Of a stretch of DNA of 64,000 nucleotides, positions 8,232-17,468 are shown in pieces. The notes under the pieces were generated by a model. It had not been told where the DNA came from and searched no databases. It saw only the letters and a list, made by a program, of their open reading frames with translations. A program made the position numbers and the translations under genes. Source of the stretch: Thiobacillus sp. (GTDB lineage Bacteria; Pseudomonadota; Gammaproteobacteria; Burkholderiales; Thiobacillaceae); assembly GCA_024709425.1 (NCBI GenBank), contig JANJWS010000085.1, forward strand, positions 1 through 64,000. The letters are read 5' to 3'. Numbering within the stretch: position 1 is the first letter of the stretch; every line of letters starts with the position of its first letter.

Positions 8232-10580
8232 ATGTCCGTAGACTATATCGTGCCGCTGGAAGCCCTGTCGATGGGTGATGTTCCCCGGGTGGGCGGCAAG
8301 AATGCCTCGCTCGGCGAGATGATCCGCAATCTGGCCGGCACCGGGGTCAAGGTGCCGGGCGGGTTTGCCACCACCGCGCAGGCGTTCTGGGATTTTCTCG
8401 ACCACAACGATCTGCGCGCGCGCATCCATCAGCGGCTGGCGGCGCTCGACGTCGCCGACATCATCGCGCTGGCTGCGGCTGGCGCCGAGATTCGCGCCTG
8501 GGTCGAGGCGGCGACGCTGCCTGATGCACTGGACGCCGGTCTGCGTGAGGCCTATGCGGCACTGGGCGACACGATATCGGTGGCCGTCCGCTCGTCTGCC
8601 ACCGCCGAGGATCTGCCCGACGCGTCCTTCGCGGGCCAGCAGGAAACCTACTTGCACGTGCGCGGGGCCGATTCGCTGCTCATGCACGTGAAGCGGGTCT
8701 TCGCCTCGCTCTACAACGATCGCGCCATCGCCTACCGCGTGCACCACGGTTTCGACCACGCCGAGGTCGCGTTGTCGGCCGGCATCCAGCGCATGGTTCG
8801 CTCCGACTTGGCCTGCTCGGGGGTTCTGTTCACCCTGGATACGGAATCCGGGTTCCGCGACGTGGTGTTCATCACGGCTGCATATGGCCTGGGTGAAACG
8901 GTGGTGCAGGGCTCGGTCAACCCAGACGAATTCTATGTCCACAAGCCGCGCATGGCCGACGGCTTTCCTGCTGTGGTGCGGCGGGAACGGGGGGCCAAGG
9001 CGATCCGCATGGTCTGGCGCGACGGCGCGACCATGATCGAGGATACGCCTCCGGAATTGCGCCGTCGTTTCGCGCTGACCGATGCCGAGGTGCTGGAGTT
9101 GGCGCGCCAGGCGGTGCGGATCGAACTGCATTATGGCCGTCCGATGGACATCGAGTGGGCGAAGGATGGTGAGTCCGGGGAACTCTTCATCGTGCAGGCG
9201 CGGCCGGAAACGGTGAAGGCGCGCGTGACGGGCATGGCCGAGCGCTACGTCCTGCAGGCGCCGGGGGCAGTGCGCGTCAGCGGCCGCGCCATCGGCCAAA
9301 AGATCGGTGTCGGGCCGGTAAGGCTGATCGCGAGCCCCGCCGAAATGGAGCGGGTGCAGCCGGGCGACGTGCTGGTCACAGACATGACCGACCCGGACTG
9401 GGAGCCGGTAATGAAGCGCGCCGCGGCGATCGTCACCAACCGTGGCGGCCGCACCTGCCACGCTGCCATCGTCGCGCGCGAGCTGGGCATCCCCGCAGTC
9501 GTGGGCGTAGGCAATGCGACGGGCGAACTCGTCGACGGCGAAGTGGTGACCGTGTCGTGTGCCGAGGGGGACACCGGTTTCGTCTATGCCGGAAAACTTG
9601 CGTTCGAGGTCGAGACGCAGGCCCAGACGCCGCTTGCCGAGCTAACGGTGAAACTGATGATGAACGTCGGCAATCCAGAGCGCGCCTTCGAGTTCGCGCA
9701 GATCCCGAACCACGGCGTTGGGTTGGCACGGCTGGAGTTCGTCATCGCCCGGGCCATCGGCGTGCACCCGCTCGCGCTGCTGGAATACGCGAACCTGCCG
9801 GACCCGCTGCGTGCCGATATCGACGCGCGCGCCGCTGGTTATGCCGATCCCGTCGCCTTCTATGCGGAAAAACTTGCCGAGGGCATCGCCACCCTGGCTG
9901 CGGCGTTCTGGCCGAAGCCGGTGATCGTGCGGCTGTCCGACTTCAAGTCGAATGAATACGCCAACCTGCTGGGGGGCGACCGCTACGAACCGAAGGAGGA
10001 GAACCCCATGCTGGGCCTGCGCGGCGCGGCACGCTATGTGTCTGCCCGATTCCGCCCCGCGTTCGAACTGGAGTGCCGCGCGGTGAAGCAGGTGCGCGAG
10101 ACGCTCGGCTTCACCAACGTCGAAGTGATGATTCCCTTCGTCCGCACCGTCGAGGAATGCGCGGCGGTGGCCGCACTTCTGGGGGAAAACGGCCTGCGGC
10201 GCGGCGAACATGGCTTGCGTCTGATCATGATGTGCGAGATTCCGTCCAACGTCCTGCTGGCCGATGACTTTCTCGGGCACGTGGACGGTTTCTCCATCGG
10301 CAGCAACGATCTCACCCAACTGACACTCGGCATCGACCGGGATTCGGGACTCGTCGCCGAGGGCTTCGACGAGCGCAATCCCGCAGTCAAGAAACTGCTA
10401 ACCGAAGCGATCGCCGCATGCAGGCGCCACGGCAAATACATCGGCATCTGTGGCCAGGGGCCGAGCGATCATCCCGATCTTGCCGCGTGGCTGGTGGAAC
10501 AGGGGATCGGTTCGATCTCGCTCAACCCGGACACGGTCGTGGCGACGTGGCGGCAGTTGGCCGCGAGCACCAAGCGGTAA
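8232..10580 (+). CDS. ppsA: Phosphoenolpyruvate synthase
   Basis: A protein of 782 aa that converts pyruvate, ATP and water to PEP, AMP and phosphate, the entry to gluconeogenesis. The N-terminal ATP-grasp domain begins [11 protein letters not shown] and carries [20 protein letters not shown]. The phosphohistidine domain has [15 protein letters not shown] with the catalytic His at 410 and, two residues before it, Thr408, the expected PpsR target. The C-terminal PEP/pyruvate barrel has [13 protein letters not shown] and GQGPSDHP. I chose the ATG at 8232, with a GGAG about 9 bases upstream; an ATG at 8217 would overlap the ppsR start. Length is normal (E. coli 792 aa). Confidence 0.95.
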   Translation: MSVDYIVPLEALSMGDVPRVGGKNASLGEMIRNLAGTGVKVPGGFATTAQAFWDFLDHNDLRARIHQRLAALDVADIIALAAAGAEIRAWVEAATLPDALDAGLREAYAALGDTISVAVRSSATAEDLPDASFAGQQETYLHVRGADSLLMHVKRVFASLYNDRAIAYRVHHGFDHAEVALSAGIQRMVRSDLACSGVLFTLDTESGFRDVVFITAAYGLGETVVQGSVNPDEFYVHKPRMADGFPAVVRRERGAKAIRMVWRDGATMIEDTPPELRRRFALTDAEVLELARQAVRIELHYGRPMDIEWAKDGESGELFIVQARPETVKARVTGMAERYVLQAPGAVRVSGRAIGQKIGVGPVRLIASPAEMERVQPGDVLVTDMTDPDWEPVMKRAAAIVTNRGGRTCHAAIVARELGIPAVVGVGNATGELVDGEVVTVSCAEGDTGFVYAGKLAFEVETQAQTPLAELTVKLMMNVGNPERAFEFAQIPNHGVGLARLEFVIARAIGVHPLALLEYANLPDPLRADIDARAAGYADPVAFYAEKLAEGIATLAAAFWPKPVIVRLSDFKSNEYANLLGGDRYEPKEENPMLGLRGAARYVSARFRPAFELECRAVKQVRETLGFTNVEVMIPFVRTVEECAAVAALLGENGLRRGEHGLRLIMMCEIPSNVLLADDFLGHVDGFSIGSNDLTQLTLGIDRDSGLVAEGFDERNPAVKKLLTEAIAACRRHGKYIGICGQGPSDHPDLAAWLVEQGIGSISLNPDTVVATWRQLAASTKR

Positions 10581-10659
10581 GCGGCCTGCGCTGTGGATCA
10601 CCTCACCCCCGTCTAAGGGGAAGGGGCTCGCCGCGTCTCGCCCCCCGTCGGCTCTCGAA

Positions 10660-11349
10660 TCACCCCTGGAAGGTCTTCAGCCGGTGCGTGTCCAGCACAC
10701 GGATGGTGCGTCCGCTGACCTCGATGACGCCGCCTTCCGCCAGATGGTGGAGGGCACGCGAGAAGGTCTCCGGCGCCAGATTGAGCCGTGATGCGAGCAT
10801 CTGCTTGCTGGTATCGAGCCGGATTTCGCAGGACTTGGGTTCGTCCTCCGGCATCTGGTGGGACAGGTAGCTGACGACGCGCTGCAGGCTGTTCATCAGG
10901 GTGCAGGTCTCCATGTCCGCCATCAGTTCGTGCAGGCGCATGGAAATGCTCGCCAGCATCTTGCGGGCGAACACGGGGTTGCGGTCCATCATGGTGAGCA
11001 GGACGTCCTTGCCGACGATGAGCACCGTGCTGTCCTGTGTCGCCTCGGCGCATACCGGGCAGGGGCGGTCCAGAAACACCACGGCTTCCCCGAAGGACTG
11101 CCCGGGCTTCACCATCATGATCAGCTTTTCCGTGCCCTGGGCAGTCGTCATGAACAGCTTCGCCTGTCCGCTCACCAGCACATGAATGCCACGCAGGTTG
11201 TCCCCTTTTTGGAATAGCATCTCATGCGCATGTACCTTGAATTCACGTACGCCCGGCAGGAGCGGGGTCAGTTCCTCGGGCGGGATGCCGCTGAAGAGTG
11301 GCAGGCGGCGCAGGCTGTCGGGAATGGATTCGGGCGTGTAGGGTGTCAT
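10660..11349 (-). CDS. Crp/Fnr-family transcription regulator beside nap operon
   Basis: A protein of 229 aa. An N-terminal cyclic-nucleotide-type beta barrel is followed by a long dimer helix (about 120-148) and a winged helix. The recognition helix carries E194-TF-S197-R198, the ExxSR signature of proteins that read TTGAT-type FNR sites. The N-terminal cysteine cluster of oxygen-sensing FNR is absent; cysteines at 97 and 100 form a CPVC pair in the barrel, with others at 149 and 174. It is therefore likely a DNR/NarR-like member (heme/NO or redox sensing) rather than true FNR, though the signal is inferred. The gene diverges from napD, and an FNR-type box lies 78 bases upstream of its own start, so it probably controls nap and perhaps itself. 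Confidence 0.85.
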   Translation of the reverse strand: MTPYTPESIPDSLRRLPLFSGIPPEELTPLLPGVREFKVHAHEMLFQKGDNLRGIHVLVSGQAKLFMTTAQGTEKLIMMVKPGQSFGEAVVFLDRPCPVCAEATQDSTVLIVGKDVLLTMMDRNPVFARKMLASISMRLHELMADMETCTLMNSLQRVVSYLSHQMPEDEPKSCEIRLDTSKQMLASRLNLAPETFSRALHHLAEGGVIEVSGRTIRVLDTHRLKTFQG

Positions 11350-11427
11350 GGCGTGGAGCGGCTTGTTCCGGCGGGTCCGGGGAAGATAGGCAGCTTGGGT
11401 GGCTCAGGGTGGTAGTTTCGGATTTTC

Positions 11428-11441
11428 TTGATTTTGGTCAA
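11428..11441. promoter_or_regulatory. FNR/DNR-type operator upstream of napD
   Basis: TTGAT-TTTG-GTCAA matches the FNR/DNR consensus TTGAT-N4-ATCAA at 9 of 10 defined bases. If it acts as a class II activator site (centre at -41.5), transcription of nap would start near 11476, and a CAGAAT hexamer at 11464-11469 would sit at -10. The box is in the 150-base gap between the divergent Crp/Fnr gene and napD, and the regulator's ExxSR helix fits it. Confidence 0.8.
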
Positions 11442-11499
11442 GGTTTTTATTATTACCCCCAACCAGAATCGGGACAACCACGAATTTCGGAGATATCGG

Positions 11500-11811
11500 A
11501 TGAACATATCTGGAATCGCTGTCAGCACCCGCCCGGAGTGGGCGGAATCGGTGGCGCAGGCGCTGTCTGCTATAGAAGGAGTGGAGGTGCACGCGATCGA
11601 TGCCAATCGGGGTAAGCTCGTGGTCACCCTGGAGGCACCCAGTGTGAGCGCGGAGGTCGAAGGGTTCAAGCATATCCGCGCGGTACCTCATGTCGTTGCG
11701 GCGGATCTGGTGCAGCACTATTTCGAGCACGACGAGGAAATCGTCCACGCCATGCCGCCCGACCTCGACGGCATGGAAGGCGTCAGCGTGCCCACCGAGT
11801 TACAGGACTAA
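11500..11811 (+). CDS. napD: NapD, periplasmic nitrate reductase chaperone
   Basis: A protein of 103 aa, a small ferredoxin-fold chaperone that binds the Tat signal peptide of NapA in the cytoplasm until the cofactor is inserted. The N-terminus [20 protein letters not shown] and the [20 protein letters not shown] segment are typical. The C-terminus is somewhat longer and acidic compared with E. coli NapD (87 aa). It is the first gene of the nap operon, 10 bases before napA, behind an FNR-type box. A GGAGATATCGG-like stretch precedes the ATG. Confidence 0.9.
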   Translation: MNISGIAVSTRPEWAESVAQALSAIEGVEVHAIDANRGKLVVTLEAPSVSAEVEGFKHIRAVPHVVAADLVQHYFEHDEEIVHAMPPDLDGMEGVSVPTELQD

Positions 11812-11821
11812 GGAGACCAAC

Positions 11822-14563
11822 ATGCAAGTATCCCGTCGCGAATTCATCAAGTCCGGCATTGCTGCCAGCACGGCCAGCCTGGTCGGCCTGCCCATCTCGA
11901 AACTGGCCGAGGCGGCAGCGGCCGAGCTCGAGAAGGACTGGCAGTGGGACAAGGCCGTGTGCCGGTTCTGTGGCACCGGGTGCGGCATCATGGTCGCCAC
12001 CCACCAGGGCCGGATCGTCGCCACCAAAGGCGACCCCAATGCACCGGTGAACCGGGGGCTCAACTGCATCAAGGGCTACTTCAACGGCAAGATCATGTAC
12101 GGCAAGGACCGTCTGACGCACCCTCTGATGCGGATGAAGGATGGCAAGTTCGACAAGAAGGGCCAGTTCGTGCCGGTGACCTGGGAGCAGGCGTTCGACG
12201 AAATGGAACGCCAGTTCCGCAAGACCTATTCCCAGATGGGCCCCAGTGGCGTCGCGATGTTTGGCTCCGGCCAGTGGACCATCCACGAAGGCTACGCCAT
12301 GAACAAGCTGTTCAAGGCGGGCTTCCGTTCCAACAACCTCGATCCCAATGCGCGCAACTGCATGGCCAGCGCGGTGGCGGCGTTCTACAGCGTTTTCGGC
12401 ACGGACGAGCCGGCCGGTAACTACGATGACATCGAGCACACCGACACCATGGTGCTGTGGGGCGCCAACATGGCGGAAATGCACCCCATCCTGTGGTCGC
12501 GTATCACCGATCGCCGGCTCGCGCACAACAACTGCCGCATCGTCAATCTCACCACCTTCCGCAACATGTCGTCTGACATCGCGGATCTGGAAATCATCTT
12601 CAAGCCGAACACCGATCTGGCGATCCAGAACTACATCGCGCGCGAGATCATCGCCCGTGATGCGATGAACAAGGCCTTCGTCGAGAAGCACTGCGTATTC
12701 GCCACCGGCCCCTACGACATCGGCTACGGCATGCGTGCCACCGACAAGTACGCCTACCCGGCGGAAAAGGACACCCAGGCCAAGGAGGTGAAGGTCAAGC
12801 TCGACAAGTGGGAGGCGATCGGCCAGCGGAGAAAAGAAGGCGACGTGGTCGAGCAGAAGAACACCGCCGATCCGGCGAAGCACTGGATGATCAGCTTCGA
12901 TGACTTCAAGAAGGGCGTCGAACCCTACACGCTCGATTACGTCGCGGAACTGGCCAAGGGCGATCCGGACGAGTCGCTCGACACCTTCAAGGCCAAGTTG
13001 AAGCAGCTGGCGGACCTGTACATCGAACCGAACCGCAAGGTGGTGTCGTTCTGGACCATGGGCTTCAACCAGCACCAGCGCGGCACCTGGGTCAACGAGC
13101 AGTGCTACATGAACCACTTGCTGCTGGGCAAGCAGTCGATGCCCGGCAATGGCGCGTTCTCGCTGACCGGCCAGCCGTCGGCCTGCGGCACTGCACGCGA
13201 GGTTGGCACTTTCTCGCATCGCCTGCCGGCGGATCGTCTTGTCCCCAATCCGCAGCATCGCGCCGAGACCGAGCAATACTGGAAGGTTCCGGCGAAGACG
13301 CTCAATCCCAAGATCGGTTCGTTCTACGCCAAGATCCTGCGTGACCTCGAGGACGGGTCGGTGAAGTGGGCCTGGGTGCAGGTCAACAACCCCTGGCACA
13401 CCCACCCGAACGCCAATCACTGGATCCGTGCGGCGCGCGAGCAGGACAACTTCATCATCGTGTCGGAGGTCTATCCCGGCATCTCCGCCAAGGTCGCCGA
13501 CCTCATCCTGCCGTCCGCGATGATCTTCGAGAAATGGGGCGGCTACGGCAACGCCGAGCGCCGTACCCAGCAGTGGCGCCAGCAGGTGCCGCCCCCGGGG
13601 CAGGCGCGTGGCGACCTGTGGCAGACCCTGGAGTTTGCCAAGCGTTTCAAGCTGAAGGATTTCTGGGGCGAGCAGAAGGTGCCCGGGCTCAAGGCCGACG
13701 GTTTTGCCGACAACACCCTGCCGGACGTCATGGCCGAGGCGCAAAAGATGGGCTATTCGCCGGACGACAGCCTGTACAAGGTACTGTTCGCGACGCCGGA
13801 TAACCTCAAGGTGAAATGGCCGGACGCGGTGGCCAAGGGCCACGACAACCATGTTGCCAAGCTCCTGGGGGATGGCTGGTTTCCTGAAAAGGCCTTCTGG
13901 AAGGAATACCAGCTGTTCGGCAAGGGCAAGGGCAAGGACCTCGCCGACTTCGATGTCTATCATCAGGACAGCGTGCGTGGTCTCAAGTGGCCGGTGGTCA
14001 ACGGCAAGGAAGTCGCCTGGCGCTTCAACGAGCAGTATGACCCCTACGTGACAAAGGGCGCCGGCATCGAGTTCTACGGCAAGTTGTTCAAGGCCATTCC
14101 GAGCGGCAACCTTGACGGCATCACCGACCCTGCGCCGAAGAGCCTTGCTGGCAAGGCGAAGATCTTCTTCCGCCCGTATGCCGCGCCGGCCGAGCAGCCG
14201 GACGCGAACTACGACTTGTGGCTGTGCACCGGTCGTGTGCTCGAGCACTGGCATTCCGGCACCATGACGCGTCGCGTGCCCGAACTGCATCGTGCGGTCC
14301 CGGCGGCAGTGTTGTGGATGCACCCGACCGACGCCAGCGCGCGCGGCCTCAAGCGCAACGACCTGGTGTGGGTCGAATCGCGCCGTGGCAAGGTCAAGGT
14401 GCGGGTCGAGACCGGCGGGCGCAACAAGATGGTGAAAGGTACGGTGTTCGTGCCCTTCTTCGACGAGGGCGTCTTCATCAACCGCGTCACACTCGACACG
14501 ACCTGCCCGATTTCCAAGGAAAGCGACTACAAGAAGTGCGCGGTCAAGATCTACAAGGCGTGA
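11822..14563 (+). CDS. napA: NapA, periplasmic nitrate reductase catalytic subunit, long form
   Basis: A protein of 913 aa that reduces nitrate to nitrite in the periplasm with a Mo-bis-MGD cofactor and one [4Fe-4S] cluster. A Tat signal (SRREFIK) starts it. Cysteines 47, 50, 54 and 82 ligate the cluster, and Cys180 in the [12 protein letters not shown] stretch is the expected Mo ligand. The C-terminal cofactor domain has [14 protein letters not shown]. At 913 aa it is well above the usual proteobacterial length (E. coli 828) and close to the roughly 920-930 aa of Campylobacter/Wolinella NapA. Extra sequence lies around residues 305-375 and 620-720. The ATG at 11822 was chosen for the Tat motif and the AAGGAGACC site just upstream; the frame is open earlier. 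Confidence 0.95.
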   Translation: MQVSRREFIKSGIAASTASLVGLPISKLAEAAAAELEKDWQWDKAVCRFCGTGCGIMVATHQGRIVATKGDPNAPVNRGLNCIKGYFNGKIMYGKDRLTHPLMRMKDGKFDKKGQFVPVTWEQAFDEMERQFRKTYSQMGPSGVAMFGSGQWTIHEGYAMNKLFKAGFRSNNLDPNARNCMASAVAAFYSVFGTDEPAGNYDDIEHTDTMVLWGANMAEMHPILWSRITDRRLAHNNCRIVNLTTFRNMSSDIADLEIIFKPNTDLAIQNYIAREIIARDAMNKAFVEKHCVFATGPYDIGYGMRATDKYAYPAEKDTQAKEVKVKLDKWEAIGQRRKEGDVVEQKNTADPAKHWMISFDDFKKGVEPYTLDYVAELAKGDPDESLDTFKAKLKQLADLYIEPNRKVVSFWTMGFNQHQRGTWVNEQCYMNHLLLGKQSMPGNGAFSLTGQPSACGTAREVGTFSHRLPADRLVPNPQHRAETEQYWKVPAKTLNPKIGSFYAKILRDLEDGSVKWAWVQVNNPWHTHPNANHWIRAAREQDNFIIVSEVYPGISAKVADLILPSAMIFEKWGGYGNAERRTQQWRQQVPPPGQARGDLWQTLEFAKRFKLKDFWGEQKVPGLKADGFADNTLPDVMAEAQKMGYSPDDSLYKVLFATPDNLKVKWPDAVAKGHDNHVAKLLGDGWFPEKAFWKEYQLFGKGKGKDLADFDVYHQDSVRGLKWPVVNGKEVAWRFNEQYDPYVTKGAGIEFYGKLFKAIPSGNLDGITDPAPKSLAGKAKIFFRPYAAPAEQPDANYDLWLCTGRVLEHWHSGTMTRRVPELHRAVPAAVLWMHPTDASARGLKRNDLVWVESRRGKVKVRVETGGRNKMVKGTVFVPFFDEGVFINRVTLDTTCPISKESDYKKCAVKIYKA

Positions 14564-14612
14564 GTGGGTAGCGGCATGCACGGCGCAGTGAGCGGAGACG
14601 GGTGACGGTGAA

Positions 14613-15395
14613 ATGGATGCGGGGCGGCGGGAATTCCTGATGCGGACCATGCAGGGTGCGGCAGTCGCGGCCTGCGGTGGTTTGCTGTGGTCGCACCTGT
14701 TGCGTCAGGAAGCGGCGGCGGCGATGCTTGCGCTGCGCCCGCCGGGTGCGCTGGCCGAGACCGATTTCGCCGCCGCCTGTATCAAGTGCGGCCAGTGCGT
14801 GGACGCCTGTCCGTACGATACCTTGAGCCTCGCGCGCGCCGAGGACGGCGCGCCCATCGGTACGCCGTATTTCGTGCCACGCAAGGTGCCGTGCTACATG
14901 TGCACCGATTTCCCCTGCGTGCCGGCTTGCCCGACCGGCGCGCTCGACCCGCAGTTCAAGGATATCGCCGACGCGCGCATGGGGCTGGCGGTGATCGACG
15001 CCGAATCCTGCCTGTCGTGGCAAGGTTTGCGCTGCGAGGTGTGTTACCGCGTCTGCCCGGTCAAGGATACGGCCATCACCATCCAGAACCATCCGCGCCA
15101 GCTGAGCAAGCACGCGATGTTCGTGCCCATCGTCCACTCGCAGGCCTGTACCGGTTGCGGCATGTGCGAGGAAGCCTGCCCCACCGAGGAGGCGGCCATT
15201 CGCGTGCTGAATCCCAAGCTGGTGCAGGGACGTATCGGCGACCATTACCGGCTGGGGTGGAAAGGCGAGCCGGCGTCGGGCTCGCTGGCACCCGCCGAGC
15301 CGTCGTCTGCCCCCACGGCACCGCCGCCAGCCGATACGGCGATACCGGAGAAAGCACCGGGAATGGATGTGCTCAATGAAGAACTCGAACTGTGA
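14613..15395 (+). CDS. napG: NapG, ferredoxin-type quinol-dehydrogenase subunit
   Basis: A protein of 260 aa with a Tat signal (GRREFLM) and four [4Fe-4S] motifs: CIKCGQCVDACP, CYMCTDFPCVPACP, CLSWQGLRCEVCYRVCP and CTGCGMCEEACP. With NapH it forms the membrane quinol dehydrogenase that passes electrons to NapB/NapA. The C-terminal 45 residues are a Pro/Ala-rich tail not seen in the core family. It starts 49 bases after napA and overlaps napH by 4 bases (GTGA). No napC gene is present, so NapGH probably carries the whole quinol-to-Nap flow. Confidence 0.93.
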   Translation: MDAGRREFLMRTMQGAAVAACGGLLWSHLLRQEAAAAMLALRPPGALAETDFAAACIKCGQCVDACPYDTLSLARAEDGAPIGTPYFVPRKVPCYMCTDFPCVPACPTGALDPQFKDIADARMGLAVIDAESCLSWQGLRCEVCYRVCPVKDTAITIQNHPRQLSKHAMFVPIVHSQACTGCGMCEEACPTEEAAIRVLNPKLVQGRIGDHYRLGWKGEPASGSLAPAEPSSAPTAPPPADTAIPEKAPGMDVLNEELEL

Positions 15396-16252
15396 ACGCA
15401 CCGCCCAAGTCGCCGAAGGTCAGCCTGTGGGGCTGGCGTCACCTGATCCTGCGCCGCAGTGTGCAGTTCGCGGTGCTGCTGATGTTCTTCGGCACCCTGC
15501 ACTGGGGCTGGGAAGTGGCCGGTGCGCCCTTGCTGCGCGGCAATCTCTCGGCTGCGGAACTGCTTGGCGTGCTTCCGCTGGCCGACCCCTTCGCAGTGCT
15601 GCAGCAACTGGTTTCCGGGCACTGGCTGCATACCACGGTGCTGACCGGCGCGGGGGTTATCCTGGTCTTCTACGCCTTCGCCGGGCGGGTGTTCTGCGCG
15701 TGGGTGTGTCCGATGAATCTCGTGACGGATTCGGCCGCCTGGCTGCGCACCCGGCTCAATCCGAAAAATCTCTTCACGCTGCCGCGCACCACGCGTTACT
15801 GGTTTCTCGGTATGGCGCTGGTGCTGTCCGCCCTGACGGGGGTTGCCGCCTTCGAATGGGTGAGCCCGATCTCGATGCTGCACCGCGAACTGATCTACGG
15901 TGCCGGCCTGGGGCTAACTGCGGCGCTCGGGATTTTCATTTTCGACCTGCTGATCCTGAAGCACGGCTGGTGCGGCCACCTGTGCCCGCTTGGCGCGTTT
16001 TACGGGCTGCTGGGCAGCCGTGCAGCGATCCGTGTGCGCTTCGACGACGCAAGCTGCACGCGTTGCGGCGAGTGCGCACGCGTGTGTCCGGAGCCGCAGG
16101 TGCTCAACCTGAAGCAGGCGGCGGAACGGGGTATGGTTGCATCGGGTGCGTGCACCAACTGTGGCCGTTGCCTGCCATCGTGCCCCGAAAACAGCTTGGA
16201 TTTTGCCTGGCGCTGGCAAGCGCGACCGCAAGGTACGACGAAACAACCCTAA
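15392..16252 (+). CDS. napH: NapH, membrane quinol-dehydrogenase subunit
   Basis: A protein of 286 aa starting at GTG, overlapping the napG stop. It has about four membrane helices, then two cytoplasmic [4Fe-4S] motifs (CTRCGECARVCP and CTNCGRCLPSCP), and two conserved CxxxCP loops between helices (CAWVCPMN and CGHLCPLG). It takes electrons from quinol and passes them to NapG. It lies in the order napD-A-G-H-B with no napC, napE or napF. Confidence 0.93.
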   Translation: MNAPPKSPKVSLWGWRHLILRRSVQFAVLLMFFGTLHWGWEVAGAPLLRGNLSAAELLGVLPLADPFAVLQQLVSGHWLHTTVLTGAGVILVFYAFAGRVFCAWVCPMNLVTDSAAWLRTRLNPKNLFTLPRTTRYWFLGMALVLSALTGVAAFEWVSPISMLHRELIYGAGLGLTAALGIFIFDLLILKHGWCGHLCPLGAFYGLLGSRAAIRVRFDDASCTRCGECARVCPEPQVLNLKQAAERGMVASGACTNCGRCLPSCPENSLDFAWRWQARPQGTTKQP

Positions 16253-16268
16253 CCAAGAGGAAACGGAG

Positions 16269-16733
16269 ATGAAAAAGACCATCACGGCAGTTCTGGCGAT
16301 TGGCCTCGTGGGTGTGACCTATGGTGCGCTGCAGGCGGCCGAGGTCGTGGTGCGCGACGATCAGATTGGCCTTTCGGCGACCAGCGTGTTCGACGATCCC
16401 ACTCCGGACGTCTTCGACTATCCGGAGACCGAACCTTCGGCGGCGCAGGCCCTGAAACGTGCTTATTTCGGCGCGCCGCCGCAGGTGCCGCACAAGATCG
16501 AGAACCTTTTGCCGATTCGTGCAAAAAAGAACGCATGCCTGCGCTGCCACGACGCGCCGGACGACATCGGCAAGGCGCGCGCTGCCGGCGATCCCACCCC
16601 CATGCCACTGAGTCACTATGTGAAGCTCGACGACGGCAGCCTGAAGCGGGGGGACAACCGACATGTCTGCGTGCAATGCCATGCGCCGCAGGCGAACGTG
16701 AAGGACCTGGTGGGCAACACCTTCGCGCCCTGA
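16269..16733 (+). CDS. napB: NapB, diheme c-type subunit of nitrate reductase
   Basis: A protein of 154 aa with an N-terminal signal peptide (residues 1 to about 23) and two heme c sites, CLRCH (90-94) and CVQCH (134-138). His75 and His116 are in position to be distal ligands, as in the NapB family. It receives electrons from NapG and hands them to the NapA cluster. A clear AACGGAG ribosome-binding site precedes the ATG at 16269. It closes the nap cluster; a 155-base gap with its own possible promoter follows. Confidence 0.92.
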   Translation: MKKTITAVLAIGLVGVTYGALQAAEVVVRDDQIGLSATSVFDDPTPDVFDYPETEPSAAQALKRAYFGAPPQVPHKIENLLPIRAKKNACLRCHDAPDDIGKARAAGDPTPMPLSHYVKLDDGSLKRGDNRHVCVQCHAPQANVKDLVGNTFAP

Positions 16734-16797
16734 TTGCCGGCGGCCAAATAATTTTGTCCGCTGTGTCGTTTTGCCCGACAAGTGCGCCGCGCTGTTC

Positions 16798-16803
16798 TAT
16801 ATT
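16798..16803 (+). promoter_or_regulatory. Possible -10 box for fccAB
   Basis: TATATT lies in the napB-fccA gap, 86 bases before fccA. The best upstream hexamer at 17-base spacing (CCGACA, 16775-16780) is a poor -35, so the element may need an activator. An adjacent TTGAT (16802-16806) is only half of an FNR site. Confidence 0.3.
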
Positions 16804-16850
16804 GATTTGAATGGCGGCAGGTAGCAGGCGGCCAGATCGATTCGAGGCGA

Positions 16851-16868
16851 GTCCGCCGGGGGGCGGAC
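16851..16868 (+). other. GC-rich hairpin in the fccA leader
   Basis: GTCCGCC-GGGG-GGCGGAC is a perfect 7-bp stem with a 4-base loop. It ends about 10 bases before the GGGAGGC ribosome-binding site of fccA. There is no U-tract, so it is not a plain terminator. It may stabilise the leader or damp readthrough from nap. Confidence 0.5.
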
Positions 16869-16888
16869 AAGGCAATCGGGAGGCAAGC

Positions 16889-17455
16889 ATGGGTAGACGC
16901 GCTGTGACGGCCATGGTTCTGGCCGGACTTTTCGGTTCGGCTCACGCCGCCGAGTCCATCGAGACTTTGGCCAATACCTGCAACAACTGCCACGGTATCG
17001 GAGGGGTGTCCGTGGGGCCCAGCATGCCGTCCATCGGCGGTCTGCCCGAATCCTATCTCACCAACGTCATGCTGGAGTGGAAGAGCGGGACGCGTTTTTC
17101 CGCGACCATGGGGCGCCTGCTGAAGGGCTACAGCGACGTGCAGATTGCCGATCTTGCTGCCTATTTCTCCAGGAAGCCGTGGGTGCCGCAGGCGCAAAAG
17201 ACCGATGACGCACGGGTGCGGCTTGGTGCGCAATCGCTCAAGCGCTGTGCGGTGTGCCACGGTGACGACGGCGTGGCGCGCGATGCCGTGACCCCGCATC
17301 TCAACGGGCAGTGGGCAGGCTATCTCCATCTCGAAGCACTCAAGTATCGCGATGACGCGACTGCGATGCCGAACCAGCAGATGCGCCGGGCTCTGCAGCG
17401 GCTGAGCGACGAGGAGCTGCGGGCCGTCTCGGACTATTACGCAAGCCAGAAATAA
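16889..17455 (+). CDS. fccA: FccA, diheme cytochrome subunit of sulfide dehydrogenase
   Basis: A protein of 188 aa with a signal peptide (residues 1-20, AHA|AE) and two heme c sites, CNNCH (31-35) and CAVCH (120-124), in a duplicated c4-like fold. The stretch SVGPSMPSI and, further on, [17 protein letters not shown] match the FccA pattern of Allochromatium flavocytochrome c, and the protein ends with YYASQK as that family does. It accepts electrons from the FccB flavin and passes them to periplasmic c-type acceptors. The ATG at 16889 follows a GGGAGGC site. fccB follows 13 bases later. Confidence 0.85.
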   Translation: MGRRAVTAMVLAGLFGSAHAAESIETLANTCNNCHGIGGVSVGPSMPSIGGLPESYLTNVMLEWKSGTRFSATMGRLLKGYSDVQIADLAAYFSRKPWVPQAQKTDDARVRLGAQSLKRCAVCHGDDGVARDAVTPHLNGQWAGYLHLEALKYRDDATAMPNQQMRRALQRLSDEELRAVSDYYASQK

Positions 17456-17468
17456 CCAGGAGATTGCC

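Noticed and set aside
10581-10659. C-run and G-run pairs between ppsA and the Crp/Fnr gene as a terminator
   Set aside because: The possible CCCC/GGGG stem is only four bases with no T-run; it is too weak to list as a feature.
11783-14650. A 955-codon open frame on the minus strand across napA
   Set aside because: The opposite strand encodes NapA with all its cluster and Mo ligands; the antisense translation has no motif.
16802-16816. TTGATTTGAATGG before fccA as a second FNR box
   Set aside because: Only the left half matches; the right half has two of five bases.
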